Below, piece by piece: positions 34,273-42,581 of a DNA stretch of 64,000 bases; the stretch's first letter is position 1, and the number at the start of each line of letters is the position of its first letter. The DNA lies in the NCBI RefSeq assembly GCF_900128945.1, contig NZ_FQUD01000004.1:186001-250000 (forward strand), in the 5' to 3' direction. Under the pieces are notes generated by a model that ran no database searches, was not told the origin of the DNA, and saw only the letters and a list, made by a program, of their open reading frames with translations. This stretch comes from Chryseobacterium sp. OV279 (GTDB lineage: Bacteria > Bacteroidota > Bacteroidia > Flavobacteriales > Weeksellaceae). Made by a program: the position numbers and the translations under genes.

Positions 34273-34683
34273 TTAATTATTCATAGTTAAGGTGAAAGGA
34301 ACCCTATAATAAGAACGGACCAGAACCCCTTTATGTTCTGCCGGTTTCCATCTGGTTCTCAAAGATTTTATAGCTCTCTCTACTTCTGCATTAAAATCGA
34401 CATCGTCTCCGATTACCACAATGCCTTCTATTCTTCCCTTGATATTAATTATAAATTTTGCTTGAGAAAATAAGATTCCCTTTTTTCCTTCTATTCCTTT
34501 TATTTTGTTTATTTTTAGTTTCTTGGCGATATCTTTTCGAAGTTCCATCATCCCTCCAGGATATTCAGCACCTTTAGATTTCTCTGAAACATCTTGTAAA
34601 GGAGGAGTTTTTAAAGTGTCCAGTGTTTGCGTATAGGCTGTTATTGAACTTAAAAATAAGATAAACAATACTATTTTTTTCAT
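34273..34683 (-). CDS. Soluble TonB C-terminal-like protein 1
   Basis: The 136-residue product has a signal peptide (KKIVLFILFLSSITAYTQT) and a TonB_C-like domain recognisable by GAEYPGGMMELRKDIAKKL, the strand KFIINIKGRIEG and the end RWKPAEHKGVLVRSYYRVPFT. Unlike real TonB it has no membrane anchor or Pro-rich spacer, so it is a soluble periplasmic domain. It is paralogous to the gene at 34715-35104 (shared pattern AEYPGG ... ERAI-S-KPKWKP). Function unknown; a decoy or scaffold role is speculation. Confidence 0.82.
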   Translation of the reverse strand: MKKIVLFILFLSSITAYTQTLDTLKTPPLQDVSEKSKGAEYPGGMMELRKDIAKKLKINKIKGIEGKKGILFSQAKFIINIKGRIEGIVVIGDDVDFNAEVERAIKSLRTRWKPAEHKGVLVRSYYRVPFTLTMNN

Positions 34684-34714
34684 TCCTAAAGATTTCGGAT
34701 TCTAAGCATTTTTA

Positions 34715-35104
34715 TTATTCAAAAGTAACAGCAAAGGGAATAGTATACTTTGCCACCACAGGAGTTCCTTGCTGTGTTGAAGGTTTCCATTTTGGTTTTA
34801 TAGATTGTATGGCTCTTTCCACTTCTTTGTTAAAATCTTCGTTTTCTCCGTTTACGATAAGGTTTTCTATTTCACCCTTAAGGTTGATTGAAAATGCTGC
34901 TTTAGACTCTATTCTTCCCTTTGCCCCTTTTATACGGTCTATTCTTATTTTTTGACCAACTGTTTTTCTAAATTCTCCGAACCCTCCAGGGTATTCTGCA
35001 GGTTTACCTGTCTGTTCTGTCTGAGAGGGTTTCACGGTTTCCTGTGTCTGTGAAAATGCAGTCACTGATAAGAAAATCAGAGCTAATACTGTTATTTTTT
35101 TCAT
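34715..35104 (-). CDS. Soluble TonB C-terminal-like protein 2
   Basis: A 129-residue paralogue of the previous gene with a signal peptide (KKITVLALIFLSVTAFSQT), PAEYPGGFGEFRK, SINLKGEIENLIV and KPKWKPSTQQGTPVVAKY. The start is set at ATG 35104, where it overlaps the stop of the flavoprotein gene by ATGA, a sign of translational coupling; the longer in-frame start at 35140 would overlap that gene further and has no merit. The tandem pair probably arose by duplication. Confidence 0.84.
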   Translation of the reverse strand: MKKITVLALIFLSVTAFSQTQETVKPSQTEQTGKPAEYPGGFGEFRKTVGQKIRIDRIKGAKGRIESKAAFSINLKGEIENLIVNGENEDFNKEVERAIQSIKPKWKPSTQQGTPVVAKYTIPFAVTFE

Positions 35105-36309
35105 ATCTCTAAATGATTTAAATGTTGTGAAATAAGCCATCCTTCACTCCAGCACGCCTGGAAATTAAAACCTCCCGTCACCGCATCAATGTTCAGAACT
35201 TCACCGGCAATATGAAAATTGGGAAGAATTTTTGAAGTCATGTTTTTGAAGTTAATTTCCTTTAAATCAACTCCTCCGGCGGTCACGAATTCATCTTTAA
35301 ACGTAGATTTTCCTGTAACCTTAAGTTTTTTTCTGCAAAGGTTTTCAAGGATCTGCTGCATTTCTTTTGCTGAGATATTGGAGACCTGTTTATTAAGATC
35401 AACTTTTGAAACATCCAGTACTTTTTGCCAGAACCTGTTGGTGACTTCAAAGATCTTCGCCTGCCCAATGGTCTTTTTCGGATTGGACTGCTTAAAATTC
35501 AGGAAACTTTCTTCCGCTTCGTCCATAGATTTTGAAATAAAATTCACTTCAATTTCAAAATGATACTTTGCTTTCGCAAGACTTATGGCTTCCCAAGCTG
35601 AAATTTTCAGAACAGCAGGTCCGGAAAGGCCCCAATGGGTAATCAATAATGGTCCGCTTTCTTCTGTTTTTAATGCAGGAATCGAAATCTCGGCATTTTC
35701 AAAGCTGGTCCCGGGAATATCCTGTAGCAATTCATCTTTAATATTAAATGTAAAAAGGGAGGGAACAAGATCCACAATCTTATGACCCAGATTTTCAATG
35801 ATTTTCAATGATTTCGGAGAACTTCCGGTTGTATAAACGACATAATCCGCCTGAAAATCTCCCAAACTGGTTTTGACAAGATATTTTTCGCCCTGTTTTT
35901 CAATTTCTTTAACGGAACATTTTGTTTTAACCTCAACCTTTTTATTCTGAATTTCAGTCAGAAAAGTATTGATAATGGTCTGCGAAGAATTGCTTTCCGG
36001 AAACACGCGGTTGTCATTTTCTATTTTCAAAGGAACGTGGCGCTGGTCAAACCAATCCATTGTGTCCCCTGGCTGAAATTTAGTGAAAACACTTAACAAT
36101 TCTTTATTACCCCGTGGATAAAACTGAACCAGTTCCCGGGGATCAAAACAGGCATGGGTGACGTTACAACGCCCGCCGCCTGAGATTTTTACCTTCTGAA
36201 GTACATCCGAGTTCTGTTCCAGGATGGTAATGCTATATTTTTTTTCGTCAAGATTCGATGCACAGAAAAAGCCTGCTGCACCGCCTCCGATAATGATGAT
36301 CTGTTTCAT
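35101..36309 (-). CDS. HI0933-type FAD-dependent oxidoreductase
   Basis: The 402-residue protein begins with the dinucleotide fold KQIIIIGGGAAGFFCASNL and carries the HI0933/BaiN family motifs SGGGRCNVTHACFDP, PRGNKELLSVF and TAGGVDLKEINFK, ending with FHIAGEVLNIDAVTGGFNFQ. These flavoproteins (also called aminoacetone oxidase family) use NAD(P)H and FAD; substrates are not settled. The ATG at 36309 starts the nucleotide fold; the upstream ATG at 36348 adds only 13 residues. Stop overlaps the next start by ATGA. Confidence 0.9.
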   Translation of the reverse strand: MKQIIIIGGGAAGFFCASNLDEKKYSITILEQNSDVLQKVKISGGGRCNVTHACFDPRELVQFYPRGNKELLSVFTKFQPGDTMDWFDQRHVPLKIENDNRVFPESNSSQTIINTFLTEIQNKKVEVKTKCSVKEIEKQGEKYLVKTSLGDFQADYVVYTTGSSPKSLKIIENLGHKIVDLVPSLFTFNIKDELLQDIPGTSFENAEISIPALKTEESGPLLITHWGLSGPAVLKISAWEAISLAKAKYHFEIEVNFISKSMDEAEESFLNFKQSNPKKTIGQAKIFEVTNRFWQKVLDVSKVDLNKQVSNISAKEMQQILENLCRKKLKVTGKSTFKDEFVTAGGVDLKEINFKNMTSKILPNFHIAGEVLNIDAVTGGFNFQACWSEGWLISQHLNHLEI

Positions 36310-36345
36310 GTATAGGTGTAATCTTATGCTGAAGATTATATTTTT

Positions 36346-36353
36346 CAAAAGTA
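36346..36353 (-). promoter_or_regulatory. -7 element of the flavoprotein operon
   Basis: On the minus strand TACTTTTG matches TAnnTTTG, 37 bases before ATG 36309. No TTG at -33 was found. Confidence 0.45.
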
Positions 36354-36380
36354 CAATTTTTATAAACCATCTTATTTGAG

Positions 36381-36388
36381 TAATTTTG
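36381..36388 (+). promoter_or_regulatory. -7 element of the thioesterase gene
   Basis: TAATTTTG matches TAnnTTTG, 37 bases before the ATG at 36426, divergent from the flavoprotein element. Confidence 0.45.
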
Positions 36389-36425
36389 AAGAATATAATT
36401 TAATCATACTAAAAACAACTTTTAC

Positions 36426-36920
36426 ATGATTTTTTACCATAAATTCGAAGTACGCTGGAGTGATCTTGATGCCAACAAGCACTTAGCCAATTCATCATAT
36501 GTACAGTACTGTGCGCAGTCCAGAATGGCCTTTATGACCAAAGAAAAAATGGGAGTTACCCAGTTAAGCCGATGGGGAATCGGGCCGGTGATCATGCATG
36601 AAAGATATTCTTTCTTCAAAGAAATCTATGCAGACCAGACGGTTATTGTAAGCCTGGAGATAGATGGATGCTCAGAAGATTCATCAATCTACAGATTTGT
36701 TCATAAATTCTATACACCAGACGGAGTACACTGTGCTACTGCGGAAGCTACAGGAGTATGGATCGATATGATGCTGAGAAAAATGACAACGCCACCGGAT
36801 GATGTGGTAGAAGCCATGAACAAATACAAAAGCCCTGAAACCATCGTGATGACCAGAGACGATTTCAAAAAACTTCCTTTCCGTCCGGATAATGTGGATC
36901 CGGCAGAATTCACGAAATAA
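36426..36920 (+). CDS. Acyl-CoA thioesterase (4HBT hot-dog fold)
   Basis: The 164-residue protein has the FEVRWSDLDANKHLANSSYVQ motif of the 4-hydroxybenzoyl-CoA thioesterase family, with the active Asp in the DLDANKHLAN segment, plus GIGPVIMHERYSFFKEIYADQTV. It should hydrolyse an acyl-CoA in the cytoplasm. No neighbour clarifies the substrate. A short heptamer-like tract (ACATTTT, ACATTGG, ACATTTT) follows the gene. Confidence 0.88.
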   Translation: MIFYHKFEVRWSDLDANKHLANSSYVQYCAQSRMAFMTKEKMGVTQLSRWGIGPVIMHERYSFFKEIYADQTVIVSLEIDGCSEDSSIYRFVHKFYTPDGVHCATAEATGVWIDMMLRKMTTPPDDVVEAMNKYKSPETIVMTRDDFKKLPFRPDNVDPAEFTK

Positions 36921-36950
36921 TACTCAAGGTTAATGTTCAAAGTCATGAAT

Positions 36951-36971
36951 ACATTTTACATTGGACATTTT
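36951..36971. repeat. Short heptamer tract
   Basis: ACATTTT, ACATTGG and ACATTTT are three adjacent 7-base units between the thioesterase and thiL. Confidence 0.4.
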
Positions 36972-36988
36972 ACAAAAAAGAAAAAATT

Positions 36989-38053
36989 ATGTTTGAAGAT
37001 AAATCAGAGGAACTGACCCCCATTTCCAAATTAGGAGAATTCGGTCTTATAAAGCACTTGACAGAACATTTTCCACTGTCCAACGAGTCTTCGGAACTTG
37101 GAGTAGGAGATGACGCGGCAGTTATCAATCCGGGAAATAAAAAAGTTGTTTTGACAACGGATGTGCTTGCAGAAGGCGTTCACTTTAACTTAGGCTATGT
37201 TCCTTTAAAGCATTTAGGATACAAAGCGGTTGTCGTGAACCTTAGTGATATTGCAGCCATGAATGCGGTTCCTACACAAATTTTGGTTTCTCTTGCCGTT
37301 TCCAACCGTTTTCCGGTGGAGGCTTTGGAAGAGATTTATTCCGGAATCCAGGCAGCTTGTGCAAGATATAAAGTAGACCTTATCGGTGGAGATACGACAA
37401 GCTCCAATTCCGGATTGGTGATGAGCATCACGGCTGTAGGAATTGAGGATGATGAGAATATCGTAAAAAGAAGCGGTGCAAAACCGAATGACCTTCTGGT
37501 GGTAAGCGGAGATCTTGGCGGTGCCTATATGGGACTTCAGATTCTTGAAAGAGAACACGCCGTTTTCCTTGCAGACCCGAATATGCAGCCAGAAATGGAA
37601 GGATATGATTATATCCTGGAAAGACAGCTTAAACCTGAAGCGAGAACCGATGTGAAAACCATCCTGGAAGAACTGGATATCAAACCGACTTCAATGATTG
37701 ATATTTCTGACGGTCTGGCTTCTGAAATCCTTCATCTTTCTGATCAGTCCAAAACAGGATTCAGACTATACGAAGAGAAGATCCCGATGGACAGCCTGAC
37801 GATCTCTACGGCGGATGAAATGAACCTTAATCCTGTCATGACGGCATTAAGCGGTGGTGAAGATTATGAATTACTGTTCACCATTTCTCCGAATGATTTT
37901 GATAAAATTAAAAACCATCCTGATTTTACAATCATTGGTCATGCAGTAGAGAATGAAGAAGGTAACCATATGGTTGCAAGAGGCTCCAATCAGCTTGTTC
38001 CGCTTACGGCACAAGGCTGGGACGCTTTTCTGGGTAACCAGCAGAATGGATAA
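36989..38053 (+). CDS. thiL: Thiamine-phosphate kinase
   Basis: The 354-residue protein has the AIR-synthase-like ThiL motifs: GVGDDAAVINPGNKKVVLTTDVLAEGVHF, LIGGDTTSSNSGLVMSITAVG and STMIDISDGLASEILHLSDQ (here TSMIDISDGL), the Mg-ATP and phosphate loops. It phosphorylates thiamine monophosphate to the diphosphate cofactor in the cytoplasm. Length is normal. A strong terminator follows. Confidence 0.95.
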   Translation: MFEDKSEELTPISKLGEFGLIKHLTEHFPLSNESSELGVGDDAAVINPGNKKVVLTTDVLAEGVHFNLGYVPLKHLGYKAVVVNLSDIAAMNAVPTQILVSLAVSNRFPVEALEEIYSGIQAACARYKVDLIGGDTTSSNSGLVMSITAVGIEDDENIVKRSGAKPNDLLVVSGDLGGAYMGLQILEREHAVFLADPNMQPEMEGYDYILERQLKPEARTDVKTILEELDIKPTSMIDISDGLASEILHLSDQSKTGFRLYEEKIPMDSLTISTADEMNLNPVMTALSGGEDYELLFTISPNDFDKIKNHPDFTIIGHAVENEEGNHMVARGSNQLVPLTAQGWDAFLGNQQNG

Positions 38054-38080
38054 AATTATATTTAATTTTGAATATTGTAG

Positions 38081-38112
38081 AAAACCGCAGCACTTTTTTT
38101 GCTGTGGTTTTT
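38081..38112 (+). terminator. thiL terminator
   Basis: AAACCGCAGCA (38082-38092) pairs with TGCTGTGGTTT (38100-38110), one G-T pair, followed by T5. About 30 bases beyond the thiL stop. Confidence 0.88.
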
Positions 38113-38144
38113 GTTTAGCCAAATAACATTAAAGAAGCGCATAG

Positions 38145-38963
38145 ATGAATCCATCAGAAAAAAATATCCCCGTGCATCACCTGACCTCCGAACAGTTTCA
38201 GCTGATGACTCTGGATAGCGGACATCCGGAGAACTTTAATGATGTTCACCGGCATAATTTCTTTGAAATCATCTGGTTCAGACAGGTGAAGGAAAACAGC
38301 AGCTTAGACTTGGATTTTGAACATCATTCCCTCAAAAATAACCAGATCTGTATCATCGCACCGGGACAGGTTTTCAATATGAAGCTGAAAGGTGAAAAAG
38401 GCTATGTGCTGGCCATAAGTCGGGAGATATTTAAAGAAGTCTGCGACATAGAAACAATCCTCACAGGTGGAACGTGCCCCTTTTCTTTGGATCCTCAAAG
38501 TGCAGAAACTTGCAGTACTATTATCTCGCTTATGGAAGAGGAATATAATGGAATATCAAGGATAGATTTATTAAAAACCTACCTGAGAGCATTCTGTATC
38601 ATTATCACCGAACAGATAAATCTGCAGGATCCCTCAATTAACGACAGACAACGAATCCAAAAGCTGGTAAGTCTGATCGAGGAACATTATACGGTTGAGA
38701 AGGACACGGGATTTTATGCAGATCAGATCAAGGTAAGTGCCCATCATCTGAATGATATTGTCCGCCTTTCAAGAGGAACGACAGTGAAAAAGATGATCGC
38801 CCAGCGATTGGTGCTCGAAGCCAAAAGAGAACTCAGTTTTGGGGCTTTAACCGTTAAAGAAATTGCTTTTAAACTGGGGTTCAGCGACGCTTCTTACTTC
38901 TCCCGCTTTTTCAAAAAGCATACAGGTCAGAATCCTGATGGATTTAAGGCCGGAAAAGAGTAG
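38145..38963 (+). CDS. AraC-family transcriptional regulator
   Basis: The 272-residue protein joins a cupin-like ligand-sensing N-terminus (NFNDVHRHNFFEIIWFRQ; GQVFNMKLKGEKGYVLAIS) and an AraC DNA-binding domain with two helix-turn-helix motifs (YADQIKVSAHHLNDIVRLSRG; IAFKLGFSDASYFSRFFKKH). It likely controls the MFS pump gene that follows, as is usual for such pairs, but the 351-base gap between them contains the repeat array and no clear operator. Confidence 0.9.
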   Translation: MNPSEKNIPVHHLTSEQFQLMTLDSGHPENFNDVHRHNFFEIIWFRQVKENSSLDLDFEHHSLKNNQICIIAPGQVFNMKLKGEKGYVLAISREIFKEVCDIETILTGGTCPFSLDPQSAETCSTIISLMEEEYNGISRIDLLKTYLRAFCIIITEQINLQDPSINDRQRIQKLVSLIEEHYTVEKDTGFYADQIKVSAHHLNDIVRLSRGTTVKKMIAQRLVLEAKRELSFGALTVKEIAFKLGFSDASYFSRFFKKHTGQNPDGFKAGKE

Positions 38964-38967
38964 GTAG

Positions 38968-39185
38968 ATATTAGACAAGATATCAGATGTCTAGGTTGAG
39001 GCTGAGAATGGTCAATGGTCAATTTTGCTTCGCAAGTGAATGGTGAATTTGTGGGGGAGATATCAGACACAAGACATCAGATTTCAGACAACCCAAACCC
39101 CGCATCCCAAAACTCATCACTCATAATTAATAACTTATAACTTTCCAAAACTCTCAAACCCTAAAACCCTCCCACTCTCAAACTC
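38968..39185. repeat. Heptamer-period intergenic array (copy 2)
   Basis: This 351-base gap holds no gene. From 39062 it parses as ATCAGAC, ACAAGAC, ATCAGAT, TTCAGAC, AACCCAA, ACCCCGC, ATCCCAA, AACTCAT, CACTCAT, AATTAAT, AACTTAT, AACTTTC, CAAAACT, CTCAAAC, CCTAAAA, CCCTCCC, ACTCTCA (to 39180), 17 units in a row with no shift. The 5' side has GAATGGT/CAATGGT-like units. 41 bases are identical to copy 1 at 27409-27449. Confidence 0.85.
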
Positions 39186-39314
39186 GTCCCCCGCATCCTC
39201 AGTTTGTGCTGGTCTTCCTTCAGTTCCTGTATGGTAAAGCTTTGTTTTTTAGAGGAATTTTGCAGGACGAAAAAACCGCCTTTTGCGGAACTTTTAATGA
39301 CTGACTGACCCTTT

Positions 39315-40532
39315 ATGAGAAATTTAAGTATCGTAGTGTTTATTCTGGCACTCCTCAACACCCTTGAATCACTGAGTATAGACCTTTATCTGCCGGCTTT
39401 CCCAAGCATGGCTCAGATTTTCGAGACTGATATCGGGCATATTCAGATTTCTATTTCTGTGTTTTTTGCAGGATTTGCCTTCGGACAGCTGCTTTGGGGA
39501 CCTCTATCTGACAAAACAGGTCGTAAACCGATGCTGTATTGCGGACTTTTGCTCTTTATTATAGGAGCCACTGCGATATTTTTCACAGAAAATATTTATG
39601 TATTGTGGGCGATGCGTTTCTTACAGGCTTTCGGAGGAAGTGCCGGAATCGTCATTGGACGTGCCATAGTCATTGATCTTTATGACAGGCAGAAATCTGT
39701 ATCCATCTTTTCACAGCAATCCCAGATCAGCGGAATTGCTCCGATTGTAGCTCCATTACTGGGAAGTGTATTTCTTAAATTCTGGGGTTGGAACAGTTCG
39801 TTTGCTTTTTTAACGATTCTTGGTTTGATAACCCTGTTCATGGTATACAAATACGTTCCTGAAACCAATTCGAAAATGACACTTCCTGAAAATGCAGAAG
39901 ACGAAAAAGGATTAAAAGATCACCTGAAAACCATACTTTCGAACAAAGAATTTATCAGCAGTACAATGATCGGAAGCATTGCTTTTGCCTCTTTGATCAT
40001 TTATATTTCCAATGCCCCGTTTTTATTTATGGAGCTTCACGGATTCTCCAGTGGTGTTTTCAGCTTTATATTTGGTTTTAATTCATTAGCCTTAATAACA
40101 GCGGCGTACCTTACTCCTAAATTGATTAAGAGAATAAGCGATACAAAACTTTTATTGGCAGCAACGCTTTTACTGCTGATTGTCTGCAGCCTTCATATCC
40201 TTATTGCAGCGGGAAACCTTTCAGTAGCCCTTGAAATTATGATGCTGTATCTGTCATTGCTGGCGATAGGCGTTCTTTTTCCTATTACTTCTGCTCATGC
40301 ATTATCTCCCTTTAAAGAAGGTCGTGGTACAGCCGCCGCCGTGATGGGATTTATGCAGCTGATGGTTACTTTTTTACTCTCAGGACTGGCCGGGTTTCTA
40401 GAAGCAGATTCCATCATGCCGATGGTTTTCATGCGTGCCTCGATCGCATTAATCGCCGTTTGGTTTGCCTACCGCTCATTTAAGAGCAAGAAAGTTCCTC
40501 TGGAATTGGAGAGCCCCAAAGGGGCGATTTAG
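39315..40532 (+). CDS. MFS transporter, Bcr/CflA multidrug type
   Basis: The 405-residue protein has 12 membrane segments and the MFS signature LWGPLSDKTGRKPMLYCGLL after the second helix, with LESLSIDLYLPAFPSM at the N-terminus, typical of Bcr/CflA drug/H+ antiporters. It would export a drug, or sulfonamide or bicyclomycin-type compound, across the inner membrane. Preceded by an AraC-type regulator on the same strand. Confidence 0.92.
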   Translation: MRNLSIVVFILALLNTLESLSIDLYLPAFPSMAQIFETDIGHIQISISVFFAGFAFGQLLWGPLSDKTGRKPMLYCGLLLFIIGATAIFFTENIYVLWAMRFLQAFGGSAGIVIGRAIVIDLYDRQKSVSIFSQQSQISGIAPIVAPLLGSVFLKFWGWNSSFAFLTILGLITLFMVYKYVPETNSKMTLPENAEDEKGLKDHLKTILSNKEFISSTMIGSIAFASLIIYISNAPFLFMELHGFSSGVFSFIFGFNSLALITAAYLTPKLIKRISDTKLLLAATLLLLIVCSLHILIAAGNLSVALEIMMLYLSLLAIGVLFPITSAHALSPFKEGRGTAAAVMGFMQLMVTFLLSGLAGFLEADSIMPMVFMRASIALIAVWFAYRSFKSKKVPLELESPKGAI

Positions 40533-40534
40533 CC

Positions 40535-40560
40535 AAAAAATAGGATGAAGTCCTATTTTT
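40535..40560 (+). terminator. Terminator after the MFS gene
   Basis: AAAAATAGGA (40536-40545) pairs with TCCTATTTTT (40551-40560), 5-base loop, T5 built into the stem. It starts 3 bases after the stop. Confidence 0.85.
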
Positions 40561-40695
40561 ATGTCACCGTTCTTTTATGTCATCCATCTTTACATCATCC
40601 CGTCATTTTTCCTTTTGGTCATACCATTCGGGCACTTAATCAAGTAATTTTTGAAACCGACCTCCAAAAGTATCTCTTTGCATAAAATTTAAATT

Positions 40696-41598
40696 ATGAA
40701 GAGAAATCTTTTGGCCGCTGCTAGCTGTCTGTTGGGCTATTGGGCCAGTGCTCAGTCCGGAATTTCCGGTGAACTTAAAACGGAATATATCCCTTTTTCC
40801 AACTACATTCGTCCTGAAGACAGTGCGAAAACCAATTCCAAAAGTGATTTTAAAAGAGCAGACCTTAACCTGAGCATTCCATTGTCCATGAAAAAAGACA
40901 GCAGTGGAAGAGTAAAAGCTTGGTCACTTCTGTTGAGTGGATCTTACGCCAAAATGAAGCATAAAGACTACGAAAAGCAGCTGTTTCCTGATCAGATGCT
41001 GAATGCACAGGTCGGAATCCAGCACATGAGACCTTTAGGAAAGAAATGGAGTATGATGATGACAGCTGCCGTAGGAGTGTATACAGATCTTGAGCAGGTG
41101 AGTTCCGATGACATTCTAGGACAGGGTGGTATTCTGTTTATCAGACATTTCAATCCTAATCTTGCGCTTGGAGCAGGACCTGTACTGACTACGGCTTTTG
41201 GGGTTCCGATGATCTTACCGTGGATTTATTTCGACTGGAAAACTAACGGAAAAATTAAATTCAACATCAATTTCCCTGAAGGAATGGAAGCGGGTTATCT
41301 TTTTTCAGACAAATTTGCTTTAAAAGCGGTTGTTAACCTCAGCGGAATGACCGTAGAAAGAAATAAAGACGGAAAATCGATGTTACTGGGCTACCAACAA
41401 ATTACAGCAGGAATAAGACCGGAACTGAAGCTGAATGACCATCTTAGTCTTCGGTTGACAGGAGGAACAGCTCTGCTGAGAAGTTTCAGTGAAAACGACA
41501 GAAAGATCAAAAATATTTTCAAAGACAAAAAAATGATGGATCCGAAGTTTGCCAGCTCACTGTATGTAGCGGTATCGCTGAGGTGGAATTTGCCATAA
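40696..41598 (+). CDS. DUF6268-like outer-membrane protein
   Basis: The 300-residue protein has a signal peptide (KRNLLAAASCLLGYWASAQS) and alternating beta strands ending in aromatic residues (WSLLLSGSYAKM, GPVLTTAFGVPMILPWIYF, LYVAVSLRWNLP), suggesting an outer-membrane beta-barrel; I associate it with DUF6268. The C-terminal phenylalanine-like end is absent, ending in Pro. Ligand unknown. Preceded by a TTG ... TATCTCTTTG sequence that only loosely resembles a promoter. Confidence 0.65.
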   Translation: MKRNLLAAASCLLGYWASAQSGISGELKTEYIPFSNYIRPEDSAKTNSKSDFKRADLNLSIPLSMKKDSSGRVKAWSLLLSGSYAKMKHKDYEKQLFPDQMLNAQVGIQHMRPLGKKWSMMMTAAVGVYTDLEQVSSDDILGQGGILFIRHFNPNLALGAGPVLTTAFGVPMILPWIYFDWKTNGKIKFNINFPEGMEAGYLFSDKFALKAVVNLSGMTVERNKDGKSMLLGYQQITAGIRPELKLNDHLSLRLTGGTALLRSFSENDRKIKNIFKDKKMMDPKFASSLYVAVSLRWNLP

Positions 41599-41602
41599 GG
41601 CA

Positions 41603-41637
41603 AAGATGGAAGATGGAAGCGGGGAGATGGAAGTTAC
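41603..41637. repeat. Heptamer array, left inverted arm
   Basis: AAGATGG, AAGATGG, AAGCGGG, GAGATGG and AAGTTAC are five adjacent 7-base units just past the DUF6268-like stop. Confidence 0.8.
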
Positions 41638-41729
41638 TAGTCGACAATTATTAGCTTGTAGACCATTGATTATAAATATCATAGATTTAAATAAAAAAGG
41701 CATAAAGTTATTATTAGCAACTTCAATAA

Positions 41730-41759
41730 CCTCCCTCTTCCCGCTCCCATCTTCCATCC
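41730..41759. repeat. Heptamer array, right inverted arm
   Basis: CCTCCCT, CTTCCCG, CTCCCAT and CTTCCAT (41730-41757) are the reverse-complement sense of 41603-41637, so the two arms face each other across about 90 bases. A further array of the same kind (CTTCCAT, CTCGCAG, CCTCCAT, CTTCCCT) lies at 41812-41840. Confidence 0.75.
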
Positions 41760-41846
41760 TTATTGGATAAGTTCAAACAAAAAGACAATCATTTAATCTT
41801 TAACGACAATAACTTCCATCTCGCAGCCTCCATCTTCCCTTCTAAA

Positions 41847-42581
41847 TTACTTACTAATAAGCTTCTTATACACCACCTGATTCAGCAGCTCCTCTTTCCT
41901 TGTACGAGAAATAGGAAGCTCTGTTTTGTTGATGAACAGACGTCCGCCGGAGATCATATCAATATGGGTAATGTTAATCAGGAATGATTTATGGATTCTG
42001 AAAAAATGCTCAGAAGGCAGTGATTCTTCAATAGCCTTCATCGTTTGGTGGATCACCAGCGATTTGTCTTTAAAATGCAGTTTGGTATAATTCTGCATAC
42101 TTTCGATATACAGAATATCCACCCAGGATACCTTGATAAAGCTGTCGGATTGCCTTACATACAGAAAAGGATCATCAAAAGGAGAGTTTTTCTTCATCTT
42201 TTCAGAGACAATAAATTGCTGCTGTGCTTTGTTCACAGCCTGATAAAAACGGTTGAATGCAATGGGTTTCAGAAGATAATCCACCACCTGCAGGCGATAG
42301 CCTTCCAACGCATATTCTGAATAAGCGGTTGTGAGAATAGATAGAGGTGGGTTTTCCAGCTGCTCCAGAAATTCCAGGCCTGTTAAATAAGGCATATTGA
42401 TATCCAGAAATAGAAGATCAATTTCTTTTTCCTTTACGATGGCATCGGCTTCCAGTGCGGTGGCGCAGGTGCCTTCCACGGACAAAAAATCAATCTGATC
42501 TGCCAGTTCTTTAAGGTGAAATCTAGCCAGAGGCTCATCGTCGATAATCAGGCATTTCATTTTAGGTATATTACTGGTCAT
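41847..42581 (-). CDS. LytTR-family response regulator
   Basis: The 244-residue protein (237 from the second ATG at 42560) has a receiver domain with MKCLIIDDEPLARFHLKEL and DLLFLDINMPYLTGLEFLE (phospho-Asp in LDINMP), and a C-terminal LytTR DNA-binding domain (FLYVRQSDSFIKVSWVDILY; HFFRIHKSFLINITHIDMIS). It pairs with the sensor kinase immediately upstream. The kinase stop at 42571-42573 overlaps the first ATG (42581) and falls 10 bases before the second, so start choice is open. Target genes are not evident. Confidence 0.92.
   Translation of the reverse strand: MTSNIPKMKCLIIDDEPLARFHLKELADQIDFLSVEGTCATALEADAIVKEKEIDLLFLDINMPYLTGLEFLEQLENPPLSILTTAYSEYALEGYRLQVVDYLLKPIAFNRFYQAVNKAQQQFIVSEKMKKNSPFDDPFLYVRQSDSFIKVSWVDILYIESMQNYTKLHFKDKSLVIHQTMKAIEESLPSEHFFRIHKSFLINITHIDMISGGRLFINKTELPISRTRKEELLNQVVYKKLISK

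Noticed and set aside
39161..39361. 66-residue minus-strand frame
   Set aside because: It overlaps the heptamer array and the MFS start, with no family resemblance.
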